Shown here piece by piece: positions 53,555-63,630 of a stretch of DNA of 64,000 bases. This stretch comes from Acidobacteriota bacterium (GTDB lineage: Bacteria; Acidobacteriota; Terriglobia; Acidiferrales; UBA7541), in the NCBI GenBank assembly GCA_003224085.1, contig QHYK01000086.1, positions 1 through 64,000 on the forward strand, written 5' to 3'. Numbering within the stretch: the first letter of the stretch is position 1; the number at the start of each line of letters is the position of its first letter. Under the pieces are notes generated by a model. The model did no database searches. It saw only the letters and a list, made by a program, of their open reading frames with translations, and was not told the DNA's origin. The translations under genes were made by a program, and so were the position numbers.

Positions 53555-54027
53555 TGAGCAAGTTGACGCTGAGAACCGAAGGCGACAGATACGTGGTGGT
53601 CACCAGGCGCTTTGCCGCGCCCCCCGAGGCCGTATACCGCGCCCACATCGAGCCGCAATTAGTCCAGAAATGGATGCTTGGCCCTGAAGGTTGGACCATG
53701 CCCGTCTGCATCAATGAAGCGAGACCGGGCGGCAAGATCCGCTACGAGTGGAGCAATGGCAAAGGCGGCGGTTTCCACCTTACCGGGGAATTTCTGGAAC
53801 TGGAGCCCTACAGCAGGATTGTGCACGTCGAGCGGATGCACATGCCCGATCCTACTCCGGACAACCATATTGAAACGCGATTTGATGCGGATGGCACGGG
53901 AACGTTGATGACCATGCGAATGACTTTGCCCAACGCTGAAGTGCGTGAGGCCATGCTAGCGACCGGTATGGAGCGCGGAATGGAGGCGAGCTACGCCCGA
54001 CTGGAACAGCTGATGGCGCGGGTGTGA
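53551..54027 (+). CDS. SRPBCC/AHSA1-domain protein
   Basis: 'VTRRFAAPPEAVYRAHIEPQLVQKWMLGPEGWTMPVCINEARPGGKIRYEWSNGKGGGFHLTGEFLELEPYSRIVHVERM'; 4-nt overlap with the ArsR gene. Confidence 0.92.
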   Translation: MMSKLTLRTEGDRYVVVTRRFAAPPEAVYRAHIEPQLVQKWMLGPEGWTMPVCINEARPGGKIRYEWSNGKGGGFHLTGEFLELEPYSRIVHVERMHMPDPTPDNHIETRFDADGTGTLMTMRMTLPNAEVREAMLATGMERGMEASYARLEQLMARV

Positions 54028-54070
54028 CCATCGGCTGGCGTGTCTGCGAAATCGAAAGAGGGAGGACGCA

Positions 54071-54217
54071 ATGCAAGCACTTACGAATCCGGGGCGAATC
54101 TCAGCACCCACCGCCCGCTTGGCATTGGGAGCCGCAGCTGCGGTTGTCTTGCTCCTTGCCAGCTTCGACGTACTAAGCCCGGAATTCGATCCCCGCTGGC
54201 GTGTAGTGAGTGAATAA
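54071..54217 (+). pseudogene. Truncated DUF998-like membrane protein (N-terminal 48 aa only)
   Basis: MQALTNPGRISAPTARLALGAAAAVVLLLASFDVLSPEFDPRWRVVSE*; first TM plus 'LSPEFDPRWRVVSE' typical of the start of DUF998 proteins, then a stop. Confidence 0.55.
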
Positions 54218-54547
54218 GCTCGAAAGTAAAGCAATTACCTCCAGGAGTAATCGCGCTCAATGGATGGCCAAATAGGTTCTTCGTAGTCGCTTGTTCCGTG
54301 TGGATGATGGCGGTCGCTCGACAAGCGATACGGATATCGCGAGAGGCTAGGGCGTCAGATCGAGTATAACTCGGCAGCGTTTCTAACCGTCGAGAGGATA
54401 CAAAAACCCACAGCAGCAAGGGCAAGGCTGAAGGAAGCATGCCGTTCTCGCGACGGGTGTACTAGCCCGCGTAGTCAGCAAGAAGACTGAGCAGGATGTC
54501 CGCAAATTTCGCAAACGCTTCCACTGGCTCATAGTTCACAAACCTTC

Positions 54548-54754
54548 TTGAGCCTTACGCAATTTCTGCCTGCGCTCCGCAGCAGCGTGAAAGTGCTGCG
54601 TCACTATGCAGGTGAGGCGGGATGGGTCGCCGCGCAGGCGGAAATAGCGCTCTCCAACGGAAAAACGCTTTACGTCTTCGATGCTTTTCATGTTCAGAAA
54701 GGCGAAATCGTCGAGCAGCAGAACCACTACGACTCGCGCCCTGCTACGGGCTGA
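54548..54754 (+). pseudogene. C-terminal remnant of a SnoaL/NTF2-like protein
   Basis: 'FLPALRSSVKVLRHYAGEAGWVAAQAEIALSNGKTLYVFDAFHVQKGEIVEQQNHYDSRPATG' without a complete N-terminal half. Confidence 0.5.
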
Positions 54755-54956
54755 TGTAGGCGCGTAAGAATCGAAAACGTGGGCTGTAATTTCCACTCTT
54801 GGACGGCCCGCGAATACGTGCGGCCCTGTACGGTTTTGTGTGCCGCATCCGTGCGGTTTTCAGGGTGCGAAACTGGACTCCTCTTCACCCAACTTTCGGC
54901 CAGCTATCCTGTACAATTCAAAGGACTTAATTTCCGCAAGTCACACTCCTTCCTCC

Positions 54957-55955
54957 TCACAGCGCGGTGTAGAGGATTTGGACAAAGACGTCGCCGCTGA
55001 AGAAGCCTTTGCCCCAAGCCTCTTCGAGATCGGCAAAGGGCTTTGCCGCAACGGCTTCCTGGGCGGATTTTCCCGAGGACTTCAGCTTCTGGATGCGGTC
55101 GCGCACGGTGACCAGCATGTCGCGGAATTTGACCAGGTCGGCTTTCCCGCCGAGCGGCCCGTGGCCGGGGATGATTTTCGTGGAGTCATTTGCGAGCGGC
55201 AGAACTTTGTCCGCGGCGGCGATCATGCCGCTGACTTTGCCGCCGGTGCTGGCGTCGATGTAGGGATAGATGCCGTTGAAAAACGTGTCGCCCATGTGGA
55301 TGACGTTGGCTTTTTGAAAGTGGACGATGATGTCCGTATCGGTGTGCGCCGGCGGAAGGTGCTCGAGCACGAGCGTTTGGCCGTTGGCTTGCATTTTGCG
55401 CGTGGTAGAGAAGGTTTGCTCCGGCAGCGCGTCGGCAGGCGAAGGCGGGAAGTGCAAGCCAAGAACAAGCAGGTCATGCGCCTCGGACATGCGCTTCTTG
55501 GTGTTCTCGTGCGCGAGAATGGTCGCTCCGGCGGCGTGGAGAGAGGCGTTGTTGTCAACATGGTCGAAATGCCAGTGCGTGTTGATGACCGTTTTCACGG
55601 GCGCCTCGCCGATGGTCTCGAGAGATTCCTTGAGCTTGGGCCAGGCGGGCAAGACGAACGTGTCTACCACAATCTTGCCGTCGGTGCCGTTGAGCACCAC
55701 CACGTTTCCGCCGGGACCGGAGAGCAAGGTGAGATTCTCGGCAAGCGTCTGCGGATGAATCGGGTTCGCGGCCATCTGCGCGCGAAACGCGGCTACCGGG
55801 TCGGCAGGCGCGTTTTGCTGCTGCGGGAAGGGAACTGCGGCGCGCAGGAGCGAGGCAGGGAGGAGTTGCGCCAGGAACGCGCTGCCCGCAAGAGTGGCGG
55901 AGTCGCGCAACATCGCGCGGCGTGAGGCGGGCTTTAGAAAGGAATTCGAGTGCAT
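54957..55955 (-). CDS. MBL-fold metallo-hydrolase, exported
   Basis: Tat-like N-term 'SRRAMLRDSATLAGSAFLAQLL'; 'VINTHWHFDHVDNNASLHAAGATILAHENT', 'MGDTFFNGIYPYIDASTGG', 'IIPGHGPLGGKADLV'. Confidence 0.92.
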   Translation of the reverse strand: MHSNSFLKPASRRAMLRDSATLAGSAFLAQLLPASLLRAAVPFPQQQNAPADPVAAFRAQMAANPIHPQTLAENLTLLSGPGGNVVVLNGTDGKIVVDTFVLPAWPKLKESLETIGEAPVKTVINTHWHFDHVDNNASLHAAGATILAHENTKKRMSEAHDLLVLGLHFPPSPADALPEQTFSTTRKMQANGQTLVLEHLPPAHTDTDIIVHFQKANVIHMGDTFFNGIYPYIDASTGGKVSGMIAAADKVLPLANDSTKIIPGHGPLGGKADLVKFRDMLVTVRDRIQKLKSSGKSAQEAVAAKPFADLEEAWGKGFFSGDVFVQILYTAL

Positions 55956-56032
55956 CAGTTTTCATCCTTTCGCTGGGCTATTTGCGGTTGAGGTAGGAAC
56001 TATACCGCATTTCGGGGGACACACCCGAGGAT

Positions 56033-56680
56033 TTAATACGGAGAATACAGAGTGCGGAGGACAGAGAACCCAGAGAGGAGCGGAAGGCAGAAAGCATTCA
56101 TAGCGCAAAAACCGTGCCGTGGCGCAGAGACGTCGCTTCGCTCGAAGCGACAGACCTGGCCCGGGGCGGGCAAAAGCGGCGGCAAGCCGCGCAGTCCAAA
56201 AAAGATTTCACACAGAGGGCCGCAGAGACATGACAGAGGCGGCGGGCGTGCGGCCGGCAAAGTGGTGCGGGGAGGCCAAGTCATGAAACCTTGGGTGCGG
56301 CGCATTTGGACAATGCCGAGTCGGTCGTCGGCGCCGACTTTTTGCTTCCTGCGGTACAAGTGGTTCTTCACCGTTTGCTCGGAAAGGCAGAAGTGACTGG
56401 CGATTTCATTGTTGGTGAGGCCTTCGGCGACGAGCGGGATGAGTTGCTGCTCGCGGCGGGTCAGCCCCAAGCGCAGGTGCACGCTGGCCGATGGGAAGCA
56501 GGTGGCTTCGCGCTCGAGGTAGTTCCAAGCATCGTAGGGTATTGCTGGAAAAGTCTTTACGAGCTGTTGGAATATCCAAATCGTTCCCTGTGGTTTTCTT
56601 CTTGGTTCTGCCCTGCTTCGAGTACTCCAATTTGGGACTTTCTGCTCTTTTTTCTGAGACTGGGCCGATTTCGTCCTCAC
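56033..56680 (-). CDS. LuxR-type HTH protein without receiver domain; C-terminus reads into repeat DNA
   Basis: 'LGLTRREQQLIPLVAEGLTNNEIASHFCLSEQTVKNHLYRRKQKVGADDRLGI' is a GerE/LuxR HTH; last ~75 aa are low-complexity repeat-derived. Confidence 0.7.
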   Translation of the reverse strand: MRTKSAQSQKKEQKVPNWSTRSRAEPRRKPQGTIWIFQQLVKTFPAIPYDAWNYLEREATCFPSASVHLRLGLTRREQQLIPLVAEGLTNNEIASHFCLSEQTVKNHLYRRKQKVGADDRLGIVQMRRTQGFMTWPPRTTLPAARPPPLSCLCGPLCEIFFGLRGLPPLLPAPGQVCRFERSDVSAPRHGFCAMNAFCLPLLSGFSVLRTLYSPY

Positions 56681-56844
56681 TTTTTCCTCAATCCCCGCTT
56701 CCGCTCGCGGTACTTCCGTACTAATATTTTCCCGGGGAGGCCTACTCCCTTACGAGTACGTTTTCCCTATAGGTTTTTGTGTCGCTGCGGGAGTAGACTT
56801 TTCCTGGATAAACAGCGCTACCGGTTCGGAAAGTCGGTTTTGCC

Positions 56845-57264
56845 ATGGCGACCCACCCTGAAGCAGTGCGTGAAATGATGACTAAAAAAACCTCAGCGGA
56901 AACACCCAAACAGGCCTCCACAAACGCGGAGCGCCGTGGGAATCGCCGATGCAAGATCACGCAGCTTATGCGCATCCGGCCTTCGGATCCCGAAAAACCG
57001 CATTTCGTGGACTTGCGCGGTTCGATGAGCGTCTCGCGGTCGGGCGTCTATTTTCAGTCGAGCGAGCCAGGCTACGAGGTGGGCTTGCGGCTGTTTGTGA
57101 CTATGCCTTATTCCAACGACCCTGCTTCTCTGAATCGGGAGTACCTGGCGGAAGTGGTGCGCCGTGACGTGCTGCCCACGGGCATGTATGGCATCGGGAT
57201 CAAAATCCTGATGGAGATGGGCATACAACATTCCTACAACTTCGGGACCAGCACGCCGTTTTAG
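56845..57264 (+). CDS. PilZ-like domain protein
   Basis: 'MRIRPSDPEKPHFVDLRGSMSVSRSGVYFQSSEPGYEVGLRLFVTMPYSNDP...EVVRRDVLPTGMYGIGIKI' PilZ-like layout. Confidence 0.6.
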   Translation: MATHPEAVREMMTKKTSAETPKQASTNAERRGNRRCKITQLMRIRPSDPEKPHFVDLRGSMSVSRSGVYFQSSEPGYEVGLRLFVTMPYSNDPASLNREYLAEVVRRDVLPTGMYGIGIKILMEMGIQHSYNFGTSTPF

Positions 57265-57295
57265 CGGCTGCTGCTGAGGAGTGACAGATACAAGA

Positions 57296-57325
57296 ACGGG
57301 CGTCCCAGGCAAGTGGGACGCCCGT
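57296..57325. terminator. Strong hairpin between convergent genes
   Basis: ACGGGCGTCCCA ggcaag TGGGACGCCCGT, perfect 12-bp stem; no U-tract on either side. Confidence 0.55.
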
Positions 57326-57354
57326 CCTCGCGTTTGGGGGTGGAGAGAGACTCG

Positions 57355-57819
57355 CTACGAGGACTGCCCTAAGAGCCGCATGGTGCGGTGGCGCAACATG
57401 CCCAGCTGCCGGTTCAAGGGATGTTTGCGAGAGAGAAAGCTAAAAACCGGCGGACGCCTCTGCGTGAGTTTATTGATGGCGATGGTCAGGCGGACGTCGC
57501 GCCGTGCGAATTTCAAACCGGATTCCAGAGTTTCGCGAGCATCCTCGCGCCGGCCAGCGGCGGCGTAGACTTCCGCCAGATTCAAATAGAGCTGCGCTTG
57601 ATTTCTCTTCATGCGAACCGCGGAGTCGCAGAGCCGCTCGGCTTCGCCCCATTTTCCTTCCGAGCGCGCCATGACCACGCCCAGGTAGGACATGTAATAG
57701 GGGTTGTTCTTGTCGAGTTCAACCGCGCGGCGCATGTGCGGGAGGGCTTTTTCAGCGTGTTTGTCTCGGAGGAGGGTCAAGCCGGTCTTGAATTCCCGAA
57801 AAGCTTCCGTATCCATCAT
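57355..57819 (-). CDS. TPR-repeat protein
   Basis: 'EKALPHMRRAVELDKNNPYYMSYLGVVMARSEGKWGEAERLCDSAVRMKRNQAQLYLNLAEVYAAAGRREDARETLESGL'. Confidence 0.85.
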   Translation of the reverse strand: MMDTEAFREFKTGLTLLRDKHAEKALPHMRRAVELDKNNPYYMSYLGVVMARSEGKWGEAERLCDSAVRMKRNQAQLYLNLAEVYAAAGRREDARETLESGLKFARRDVRLTIAINKLTQRRPPVFSFLSRKHPLNRQLGMLRHRTMRLLGQSS

Positions 57820-58169
57820 GGTCTCACCTCAGTGGCCCCGGCGAAACGGGGCGGCAGGGGAATTGGATTTCCAGGATGTGGATTGTTCCCGCGGGGCGCG
57901 GAGGAAATGCGCGCCTGGCCGTGGCGAGGAGCTCCCAAAAAGAATGTTCCGCAAAGCCGGGGGATCAGCGGAACAGCCAGGGCAACGGTTGCGAGAAAGG
58001 TTCCCATCCGAGTCAATTTTGAACGTACACAGACTCTTGCAAAGAATCTACTGAACGGGAGGACAGTCTTGGTGCAGCGGGACTGACGTTGTAAGGGAAT
58101 CGGCAAGGACAGGTAGTACTTCTTTGGTTATTTTAGCCTAGGTCAAACGTACCGGTGCCGTACGTTGCG

Positions 58170-59273
58170 CTAGTTTTCCTTCGGTTTCCGCTGCTTTTTC
58201 CAGCCGCGGCGCCAGTCTTCCCAGTCTTTGAGGGTGGCTTTGTACATGGCTTTGGCGGCTTTGTGCAGCCAGCGGCCGCGGCGGCGAGCCAGATCACGCT
58301 TGATGTTGGCGATTGCTTTGGGGCTGCCAAAGTGCATGTTGGCGGTTTCCCAGCCCATGTTGTAGAGCAAGCGCGCTTCGTCTCGCTCTTTGGGGAGCGA
58401 GGGGAGTTCGATGCGGCAGCAATCCGGGGCCAGCCGGCGCACGAGCCATTGGCCGTGGAAATGTACGCAGGGGTCCTTGACGCGGATGGCATTTTCGACC
58501 AGCTTCGCGCCGTGGACCGTATCGGAGGGAACCTGCATGTACCAGGCGTAGGCGGAAGTGCGGATGCCTTTGGCTTCGCGCGCGATAAAGGCACCTTGCC
58601 ACGACGAAAGCGCAAGAATTCGCGGATGGCCCAGGCTGCCGAGGCCGGCGATGCGCCGTTTTAACTGATAAGCGCGGCAGGGCTTGGGGAGCCAGGCATC
58701 GATGTGCTTACGCGCTTCGGCCGGCGGCTTGGCGGTATAGGGTGGGCACTGTTGCATTTTGGCCCAGAAGCGCACGGGATCGCGCAATTTGCTCAGCGCC
58801 AGCAGACGCAGCCATTGATGGTGTTCGGCAAGGACAAAAGCTTTGCCGCCTGACGCTATCGCGTCGCGATAGCCTTCCTCGATGGCTTCGGCGGCTACGC
58901 GGCGCGTGAGAGACAAGTGTTCCTCGGAGATGGCCAGGTACGCGCTGGTCGTGAGGCGGGCGAGGTCCAGAGTGTAGGGGGAGGGCCAGGCTTCATCTAA
59001 GTCGTTGACGCCCCAGATAAGGCGGCCTTCTTCATCGCGCCAAGTACCGAAGTTCTCGATGTGCAGGTCGCCGACGGCGAGAACGGAAGGCGCCTTGGCG
59101 AGGTCGGGGCAGGCTTCTGGCCATAGTTGGAGCCAGCGGTAAAAAGTCGCGCGAAAGAAAGGAAAGGCGGCTTCGGCCATGTGCTGATGCTTCAGAGCGA
59201 TGTCTTGCCGGACAATGGGGAGGCGTTTCGCCAGCCAGTGCTCGAAATCGGCGGTCGCTTTGAAGATGTTCAT
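58170..59273 (-). CDS. DUF2252 family protein
   Basis: 'PSVLAVGDLHIENFGTWRDEEGRLIWGVNDLDEAWPSPYTLDLARLTTSAYLA', 'GAFIAREAKGIRTSAYAW'. Confidence 0.88.
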   Translation of the reverse strand: MNIFKATADFEHWLAKRLPIVRQDIALKHQHMAEAAFPFFRATFYRWLQLWPEACPDLAKAPSVLAVGDLHIENFGTWRDEEGRLIWGVNDLDEAWPSPYTLDLARLTTSAYLAISEEHLSLTRRVAAEAIEEGYRDAIASGGKAFVLAEHHQWLRLLALSKLRDPVRFWAKMQQCPPYTAKPPAEARKHIDAWLPKPCRAYQLKRRIAGLGSLGHPRILALSSWQGAFIAREAKGIRTSAYAWYMQVPSDTVHGAKLVENAIRVKDPCVHFHGQWLVRRLAPDCCRIELPSLPKERDEARLLYNMGWETANMHFGSPKAIANIKRDLARRRGRWLHKAAKAMYKATLKDWEDWRRGWKKQRKPKEN

Positions 59274-59300
59274 GAAAGAAAGGGAAGCTGCGACGGCGCC

Positions 59301-60617
59301 CTAGGCGCGCGCGTGTTCCGTATGCGTTTTACCGCGATGCGTGCGAGCTTCGTAGACCGGGAATCTGGCCGCAAGGTCGGCGACTTGCTTGCGGACGCGC
59401 TGCTCGACTTCCGCATTGCCGATGGCGGCAAGGACATCGGCGATCCAGCCGCCAATCAGTTCCATCTCCGGCTCGCGCATGCCGCGCGTGGTAACGGAGG
59501 GGCTGCCGAGACGTATGCCGCCCGCTTTCATCGGCGGCAGCGGGTCGAAGGGGATCGCGTTCTTGTTTACCGTGATGCCGGCACGGTCGAGGGCCTTTTC
59601 CGCGTCCGAGCCGGTGATGCCGCGGGAATGTACTTCCATCAGGAACAGATGATTGTCGGTACCGCCACTGACGATGCGGAATCCTCGTTTCACGACGGCC
59701 GCGGCCATTGCTTTGGTGTTCGAGACCACCTGCTTTTGGTATTCCTTGAAGGACGCCTCCATCGCCTCTTTGAGGCACACGGCTTTGGCGGCAATCGTGT
59801 GGACAAGCGGGCCGCCCTGCGTGCCAGGGAAGGTCAACTTGTCCAATTCTTTGGCATAGGCGGCTTTGCAAAGAACCATGCCGCCGCGCGGGCCGCGCAG
59901 GGTCTTGTGCGTGGTGGTGGAAACGATGTCGGCGTAGGGAATCGGGCTTGGATGGACGCCTGCGGCGACCAATCCCGCGATGTGCGCCATGTCCACAAAA
60001 AAGAGCGCGCCGACGGCCTTGGCGGTCTTGCCCATGCGCTCGAAATCGATAATCCGCGGATAGGCGCTGGCGCCGGCCACAATCATTTTCGGCTTGTGCT
60101 CGTGCGCGAGCTTGTCGATCTCGTCGTAATCGATGCGCTCGTCTTCCTTTCGAACGCCGTAAGCCACGAACTTGTACATGCGGCCGGAAAAATTCAGCGG
60201 ATGGCCGTGCGTGAGGTGGCCGCCATGCGACAAGTTCATGCCCAGCACGGTGTCTCCCGGCTGAAGCGTGCTCATGTAGACGGCCACGTTCGCCTGCGTG
60301 CCAGAGTGCGCTTGGACGTTGGCGTGTTCCGCGCCGAAAAGTTCCTTCGCGCGGTCAATGGCCAATTGCTCCACCTTGTCTACAACTTCGCAGCCGCCGT
60401 AGTAACGCTTGCCGGGATAGCCCTCCGCATATTTATTGGTGAAAATCGAGCTCATGGCTTCGAGCACGGCTTCGGAGACGAGGTTTTCCGAGGGAATCAG
60501 CTCGAGTCCAGTGGCTTGGCGGCGGGCTTCGTCGCGGAGCAGGTCCGCGATCTGCGGGTCGACGGAATCCAGCGGGCGGTTCATGCGTTCATTGGCGGAA
60601 GAAGTTAGCGGCGTCAT
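59301..60617 (-). CDS. glyA: Serine hydroxymethyltransferase
   Basis: '[50 protein letters not shown]', '[16 protein letters not shown]' PLP-lysine motif. Met at 60617 preferred. Confidence 0.97.
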   Translation of the reverse strand: MTPLTSSANERMNRPLDSVDPQIADLLRDEARRQATGLELIPSENLVSEAVLEAMSSIFTNKYAEGYPGKRYYGGCEVVDKVEQLAIDRAKELFGAEHANVQAHSGTQANVAVYMSTLQPGDTVLGMNLSHGGHLTHGHPLNFSGRMYKFVAYGVRKEDERIDYDEIDKLAHEHKPKMIVAGASAYPRIIDFERMGKTAKAVGALFFVDMAHIAGLVAAGVHPSPIPYADIVSTTTHKTLRGPRGGMVLCKAAYAKELDKLTFPGTQGGPLVHTIAAKAVCLKEAMEASFKEYQKQVVSNTKAMAAAVVKRGFRIVSGGTDNHLFLMEVHSRGITGSDAEKALDRAGITVNKNAIPFDPLPPMKAGGIRLGSPSVTTRGMREPEMELIGGWIADVLAAIGNAEVEQRVRKQVADLAARFPVYEARTHRGKTHTEHARA

Positions 60618-60850
60618 TGCGAGTCCTCGTTTCCTGCGGCGCGCGGGGTGTGCGAAACTAAACAGCGATTTTATCGGATGGAGTTGCGGAATGCCAATTC
60701 CGGCTAGCTTAGTCTCGTCTACGCTTGTTCGGAACTTCCGTTTCCATCTGACGACGCAAAAGCAAGGGAATGACAAAGGGTCGTTCTTTAGCTTTGCACC
60801 GAAACTGGTTATAGTTCTTCGCGCTGATTTGCAGCCGAGGAGCTTCTGCT

Positions 60851-62518
60851 ATGCGCCTACTTTGCCGCGTTGCTATCTGGCCGCTAGGGGTCATTTCATT
60901 GGTCTCCTTCGCGGCAGCGGTCGCCGTGGCGCGAAACGATAAAGAGAAGAATGAGGAAGCGCTGCAACGCAAGGTGGACCAAATCTTTGCCGCTTACGAT
61001 AAGCCCGACTCGCCGGGCTGCGCGCTCGGGGTGATCCGAGACGGCAACTTCATCTACAAAAAGGGATACGGCGCCGGCAGCCTTGAACTTGGCGTGCCGC
61101 TTACGCCGCAATCCGTTTTTTACCTGGGCAGCATCTCAAAACAGTTCACAGCCGCCAGCGTGGTTCTCGCGGCGGAGCAAGGATCTCTTTCGCTCGATGA
61201 CGACATTCGCAAATATGTCCCGGAGATTCCTTCTTACGGCAAAACCATCACTCTGCGCGAAATGCTGCACCATACCAGCGGCTTCCGCGACATCCTGAGC
61301 CTGTTGTTTCTGGCCGGGCGAAATTCGGAGGACATTCATCCTACGAACGAGTTGCTCGATTTGGTCTCGCGGCAAAAGGACCTCAACTTCGTGCCGGGCG
61401 ACGAGTTTCTCTACAGCAACACCAATTATTTTCTGATGAGCGTGGTGATCAAGCGGACCACGGGCAAAACGCTATCGCAATTTGCCGAAGAAAACATCTT
61501 CAAGCCGCTCGGCATGACACACACGCGCTTTTACGACGATCGCTCGGTCGTCCTGCCGGGCCGAGTCGCCGGCTACGCGCCGCGCTCGGTCGGAGGCTTT
61601 CGCGTGGACTGGTCCACAAACTTCGACATGGTGGGAGGCGGCGGGTTGATGAGCAGTGTGGACGACCTTCTTTTGTGGGATCGCAATTTTTTCGACAACA
61701 AACTAGGGAAGGGGAGCTTTCTGAAAGAAATGCAGACGCCGGGCGTGCTCAACAACGGCAAGCAAATCGAGTATGCGCTTGGGCTGTTCATCAGCAAGTA
61801 TCGCGGCCTGCCCACGGTCGAACACGCCGGCGCAAACTTCGGCTATCGCACGGAACTGTTGCGTTTTCCGCAGCAAAAATTTTCGGTCGTTTGCTTGTGC
61901 AATCTCGCCACAAGCAATCCGGGCCGTTTGTCTTACGAGGTTGCGGACCTCTATCTTGAGGGGCAGCTCACGGCCGACTCCCCGCCCGCGTCAGCTGCTA
62001 AAGTTGATCCACAGCCGTTCACCGGCTGGTATCGCAACCTGGAATCGCATTCCTCTTTGCAACTTTCGGCAGCCGATAGCGATATGGTGGCTTTCGGTAC
62101 GCATTTCAAACCGCGCGACGCGAATCATTTCGTCGCCGCGCCGGGAGCGGAAATCTCCTTTGACCGCGCGCAAAGCGGAGGCACGCGCCTGACGGTGTCT
62201 GTGCAAGACGGCGCGCCGCAGATTTATGAGAGATTTGAACCTCTTAAGCCTTCCCCGGAGAACCTTGCGCAATATGCCGGTGAATACAAGAGTGCCGAAC
62301 TTCAGGCTGCTTACCGTTTTGCGGTGAAGGACGGCAAGCTCACCCTGGCCACAAACTGGGGGGAGTCTGTGGACTTGCAGGCAACGGTCCGCGACGAATT
62401 CCAGAGTCCGGTCGGGGTCGCCATAGTCTTCCGCCGCGATGCTGCGGGGCATGTCACTGGCTGCGACCTTTTCGCCGGACGGGTGCGAAATATTTTCTTT
62501 ACGCGAACGGCGAAGTAG
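60851..62518 (+). CDS. Serine hydrolase, beta-lactamase class C/PBP-like
   Basis: 'FYLGSISKQFTAASVVLAAEQG' (SxxK), 'FLYSNTNYFLMSVVIKRTTGKTLSQFAEENIFKPLGMTHTRF' (YxN). Confidence 0.93.
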   Translation: MRLLCRVAIWPLGVISLVSFAAAVAVARNDKEKNEEALQRKVDQIFAAYDKPDSPGCALGVIRDGNFIYKKGYGAGSLELGVPLTPQSVFYLGSISKQFTAASVVLAAEQGSLSLDDDIRKYVPEIPSYGKTITLREMLHHTSGFRDILSLLFLAGRNSEDIHPTNELLDLVSRQKDLNFVPGDEFLYSNTNYFLMSVVIKRTTGKTLSQFAEENIFKPLGMTHTRFYDDRSVVLPGRVAGYAPRSVGGFRVDWSTNFDMVGGGGLMSSVDDLLLWDRNFFDNKLGKGSFLKEMQTPGVLNNGKQIEYALGLFISKYRGLPTVEHAGANFGYRTELLRFPQQKFSVVCLCNLATSNPGRLSYEVADLYLEGQLTADSPPASAAKVDPQPFTGWYRNLESHSSLQLSAADSDMVAFGTHFKPRDANHFVAAPGAEISFDRAQSGGTRLTVSVQDGAPQIYERFEPLKPSPENLAQYAGEYKSAELQAAYRFAVKDGKLTLATNWGESVDLQATVRDEFQSPVGVAIVFRRDAAGHVTGCDLFAGRVRNIFFTRTAK

Positions 62519-62566
62519 TTCAGCAAGCAAAATTGCACGAAGCAGTCGTGGTGCGGCTGAGGTATA

Positions 62567-63505
62567 GTGACTGGAATTCGCCAGAATCGCGGGAGGCTTC
62601 TCGCTGTGCTTGCGTTGAAGTTTGCAGAGAAAACGGCATTTTGCTTACTACGAACGTTTACAAATTTTCCTTGCCGCCGCGCAAGACCGGCAATTCTCGT
62701 GTTCATCGCCATTGGCTTGCCCGTGCACGGAGTCTTCGCGCAGGAGAAGAATCCATATGCAGGCGACGAGAAAATCGCCAAACTGGGCGGGTATCAATTT
62801 CGTTTGAACTGCGCGTTCTGCCATGGGCTCGGCGCGCGGGGCGGTGGGCGCGGGCCGGACTTAACGCGCGCACAAAAGCGACACGGCAACTCCGACGCGG
62901 AAATGTTCCACAACATTCACGACGGCATACCCGGCACGGCCATGCCTGCCGCTACGAACGGCGGCATTGGCGTGGGGATGAGCGACGAAGAAATCTGGCA
63001 AGTGGTGACTTATCTTCGCAGCGTGCAAGTGAAAGCTCCGGAGCAGCCCGCAGGAAATGCCGAGCACGGGAAAGAACTCTTCAACGGCGCACTTGGTTGC
63101 TCCACGTGCCACATGATTCAAGGGAAGGGAGGGCGGCTGGGCCCTGACCTCACAACCGTAGGTGGTTCTCGTTCGGCGGAGTACCTTGTCGAATCGGTGC
63201 GGAATCCCAATCGGCGGCTTGCCCAAGGAATTTTCGAAGCGATGAAGGAATTTCCGCAGGAGTACGAAACGGTGTCGGTCGTCACCGCCGATGGAACGAA
63301 ACTTAGCGGCGTGGTATTGAACCAGGACCAGTTCACGCTGCAGATGCTGGATACGCGCGAGCAGGTGCACCTGTTTGAAAAAGACAAGTTGCGTTCGTTC
63401 GAGACTCGGCGCGAATCGGCGATGCCCGCCTACGAACAGAAAACTTTGAGCGACAAGGATCTGCAGGACGTGATTGCATATCTGCAAACCGTGGGTGCCC
63501 AATGA
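62567..63505 (+). CDS. Di-heme c-type cytochrome
   Basis: Two heme motifs 'CAFCHG' and 'CSTCHM', 'GMSDEEIWQVVTYLRSV', 'LSDKDLQDVIAYLQTVGAQ'. Confidence 0.92.
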   Translation: MTGIRQNRGRLLAVLALKFAEKTAFCLLRTFTNFPCRRARPAILVFIAIGLPVHGVFAQEKNPYAGDEKIAKLGGYQFRLNCAFCHGLGARGGGRGPDLTRAQKRHGNSDAEMFHNIHDGIPGTAMPAATNGGIGVGMSDEEIWQVVTYLRSVQVKAPEQPAGNAEHGKELFNGALGCSTCHMIQGKGGRLGPDLTTVGGSRSAEYLVESVRNPNRRLAQGIFEAMKEFPQEYETVSVVTADGTKLSGVVLNQDQFTLQMLDTREQVHLFEKDKLRSFETRRESAMPAYEQKTLSDKDLQDVIAYLQTVGAQ

Positions 63506-63534
63506 AAGGTGAAAGGGCGGTGTTCCAAGAGAAA

Positions 63535-63630
63535 AGCAGATTCCTTGCTGCGCTCGGAATGACAAGGTCCGTAAAGACGATACCAAAAAGCGGATTTCTC
63601 GCCCGCAAAGAGCGCGGCCTCGGAATGACA
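63535..63630. repeat. Two copies of a 'GTCATTCCGAG' dispersed-repeat-like sequence
   Basis: agcagattccttgctgcgctcggaatgacaagg (63535-63567) and cggatttctcgcccgcaaagagcgcggcctcggaatgaca (63591-63630). Confidence 0.65.

Noticed and set aside
54840-55925. 361-aa plus-strand ORF
   Set aside because: Antisense to the MBL-fold hydrolase with an intact metal-binding motif.
59127-60608. 493-aa plus-strand ORF
   Set aside because: Antisense to glyA and DUF2252, both strongly recognised; low-complexity shadow translation.
60618-60850. Possible glycine riboswitch upstream of glyA
   Set aside because: No recognisable tandem glycine-aptamer core on the minus strand; would need an Infernal scan (RF00504) to exclude.
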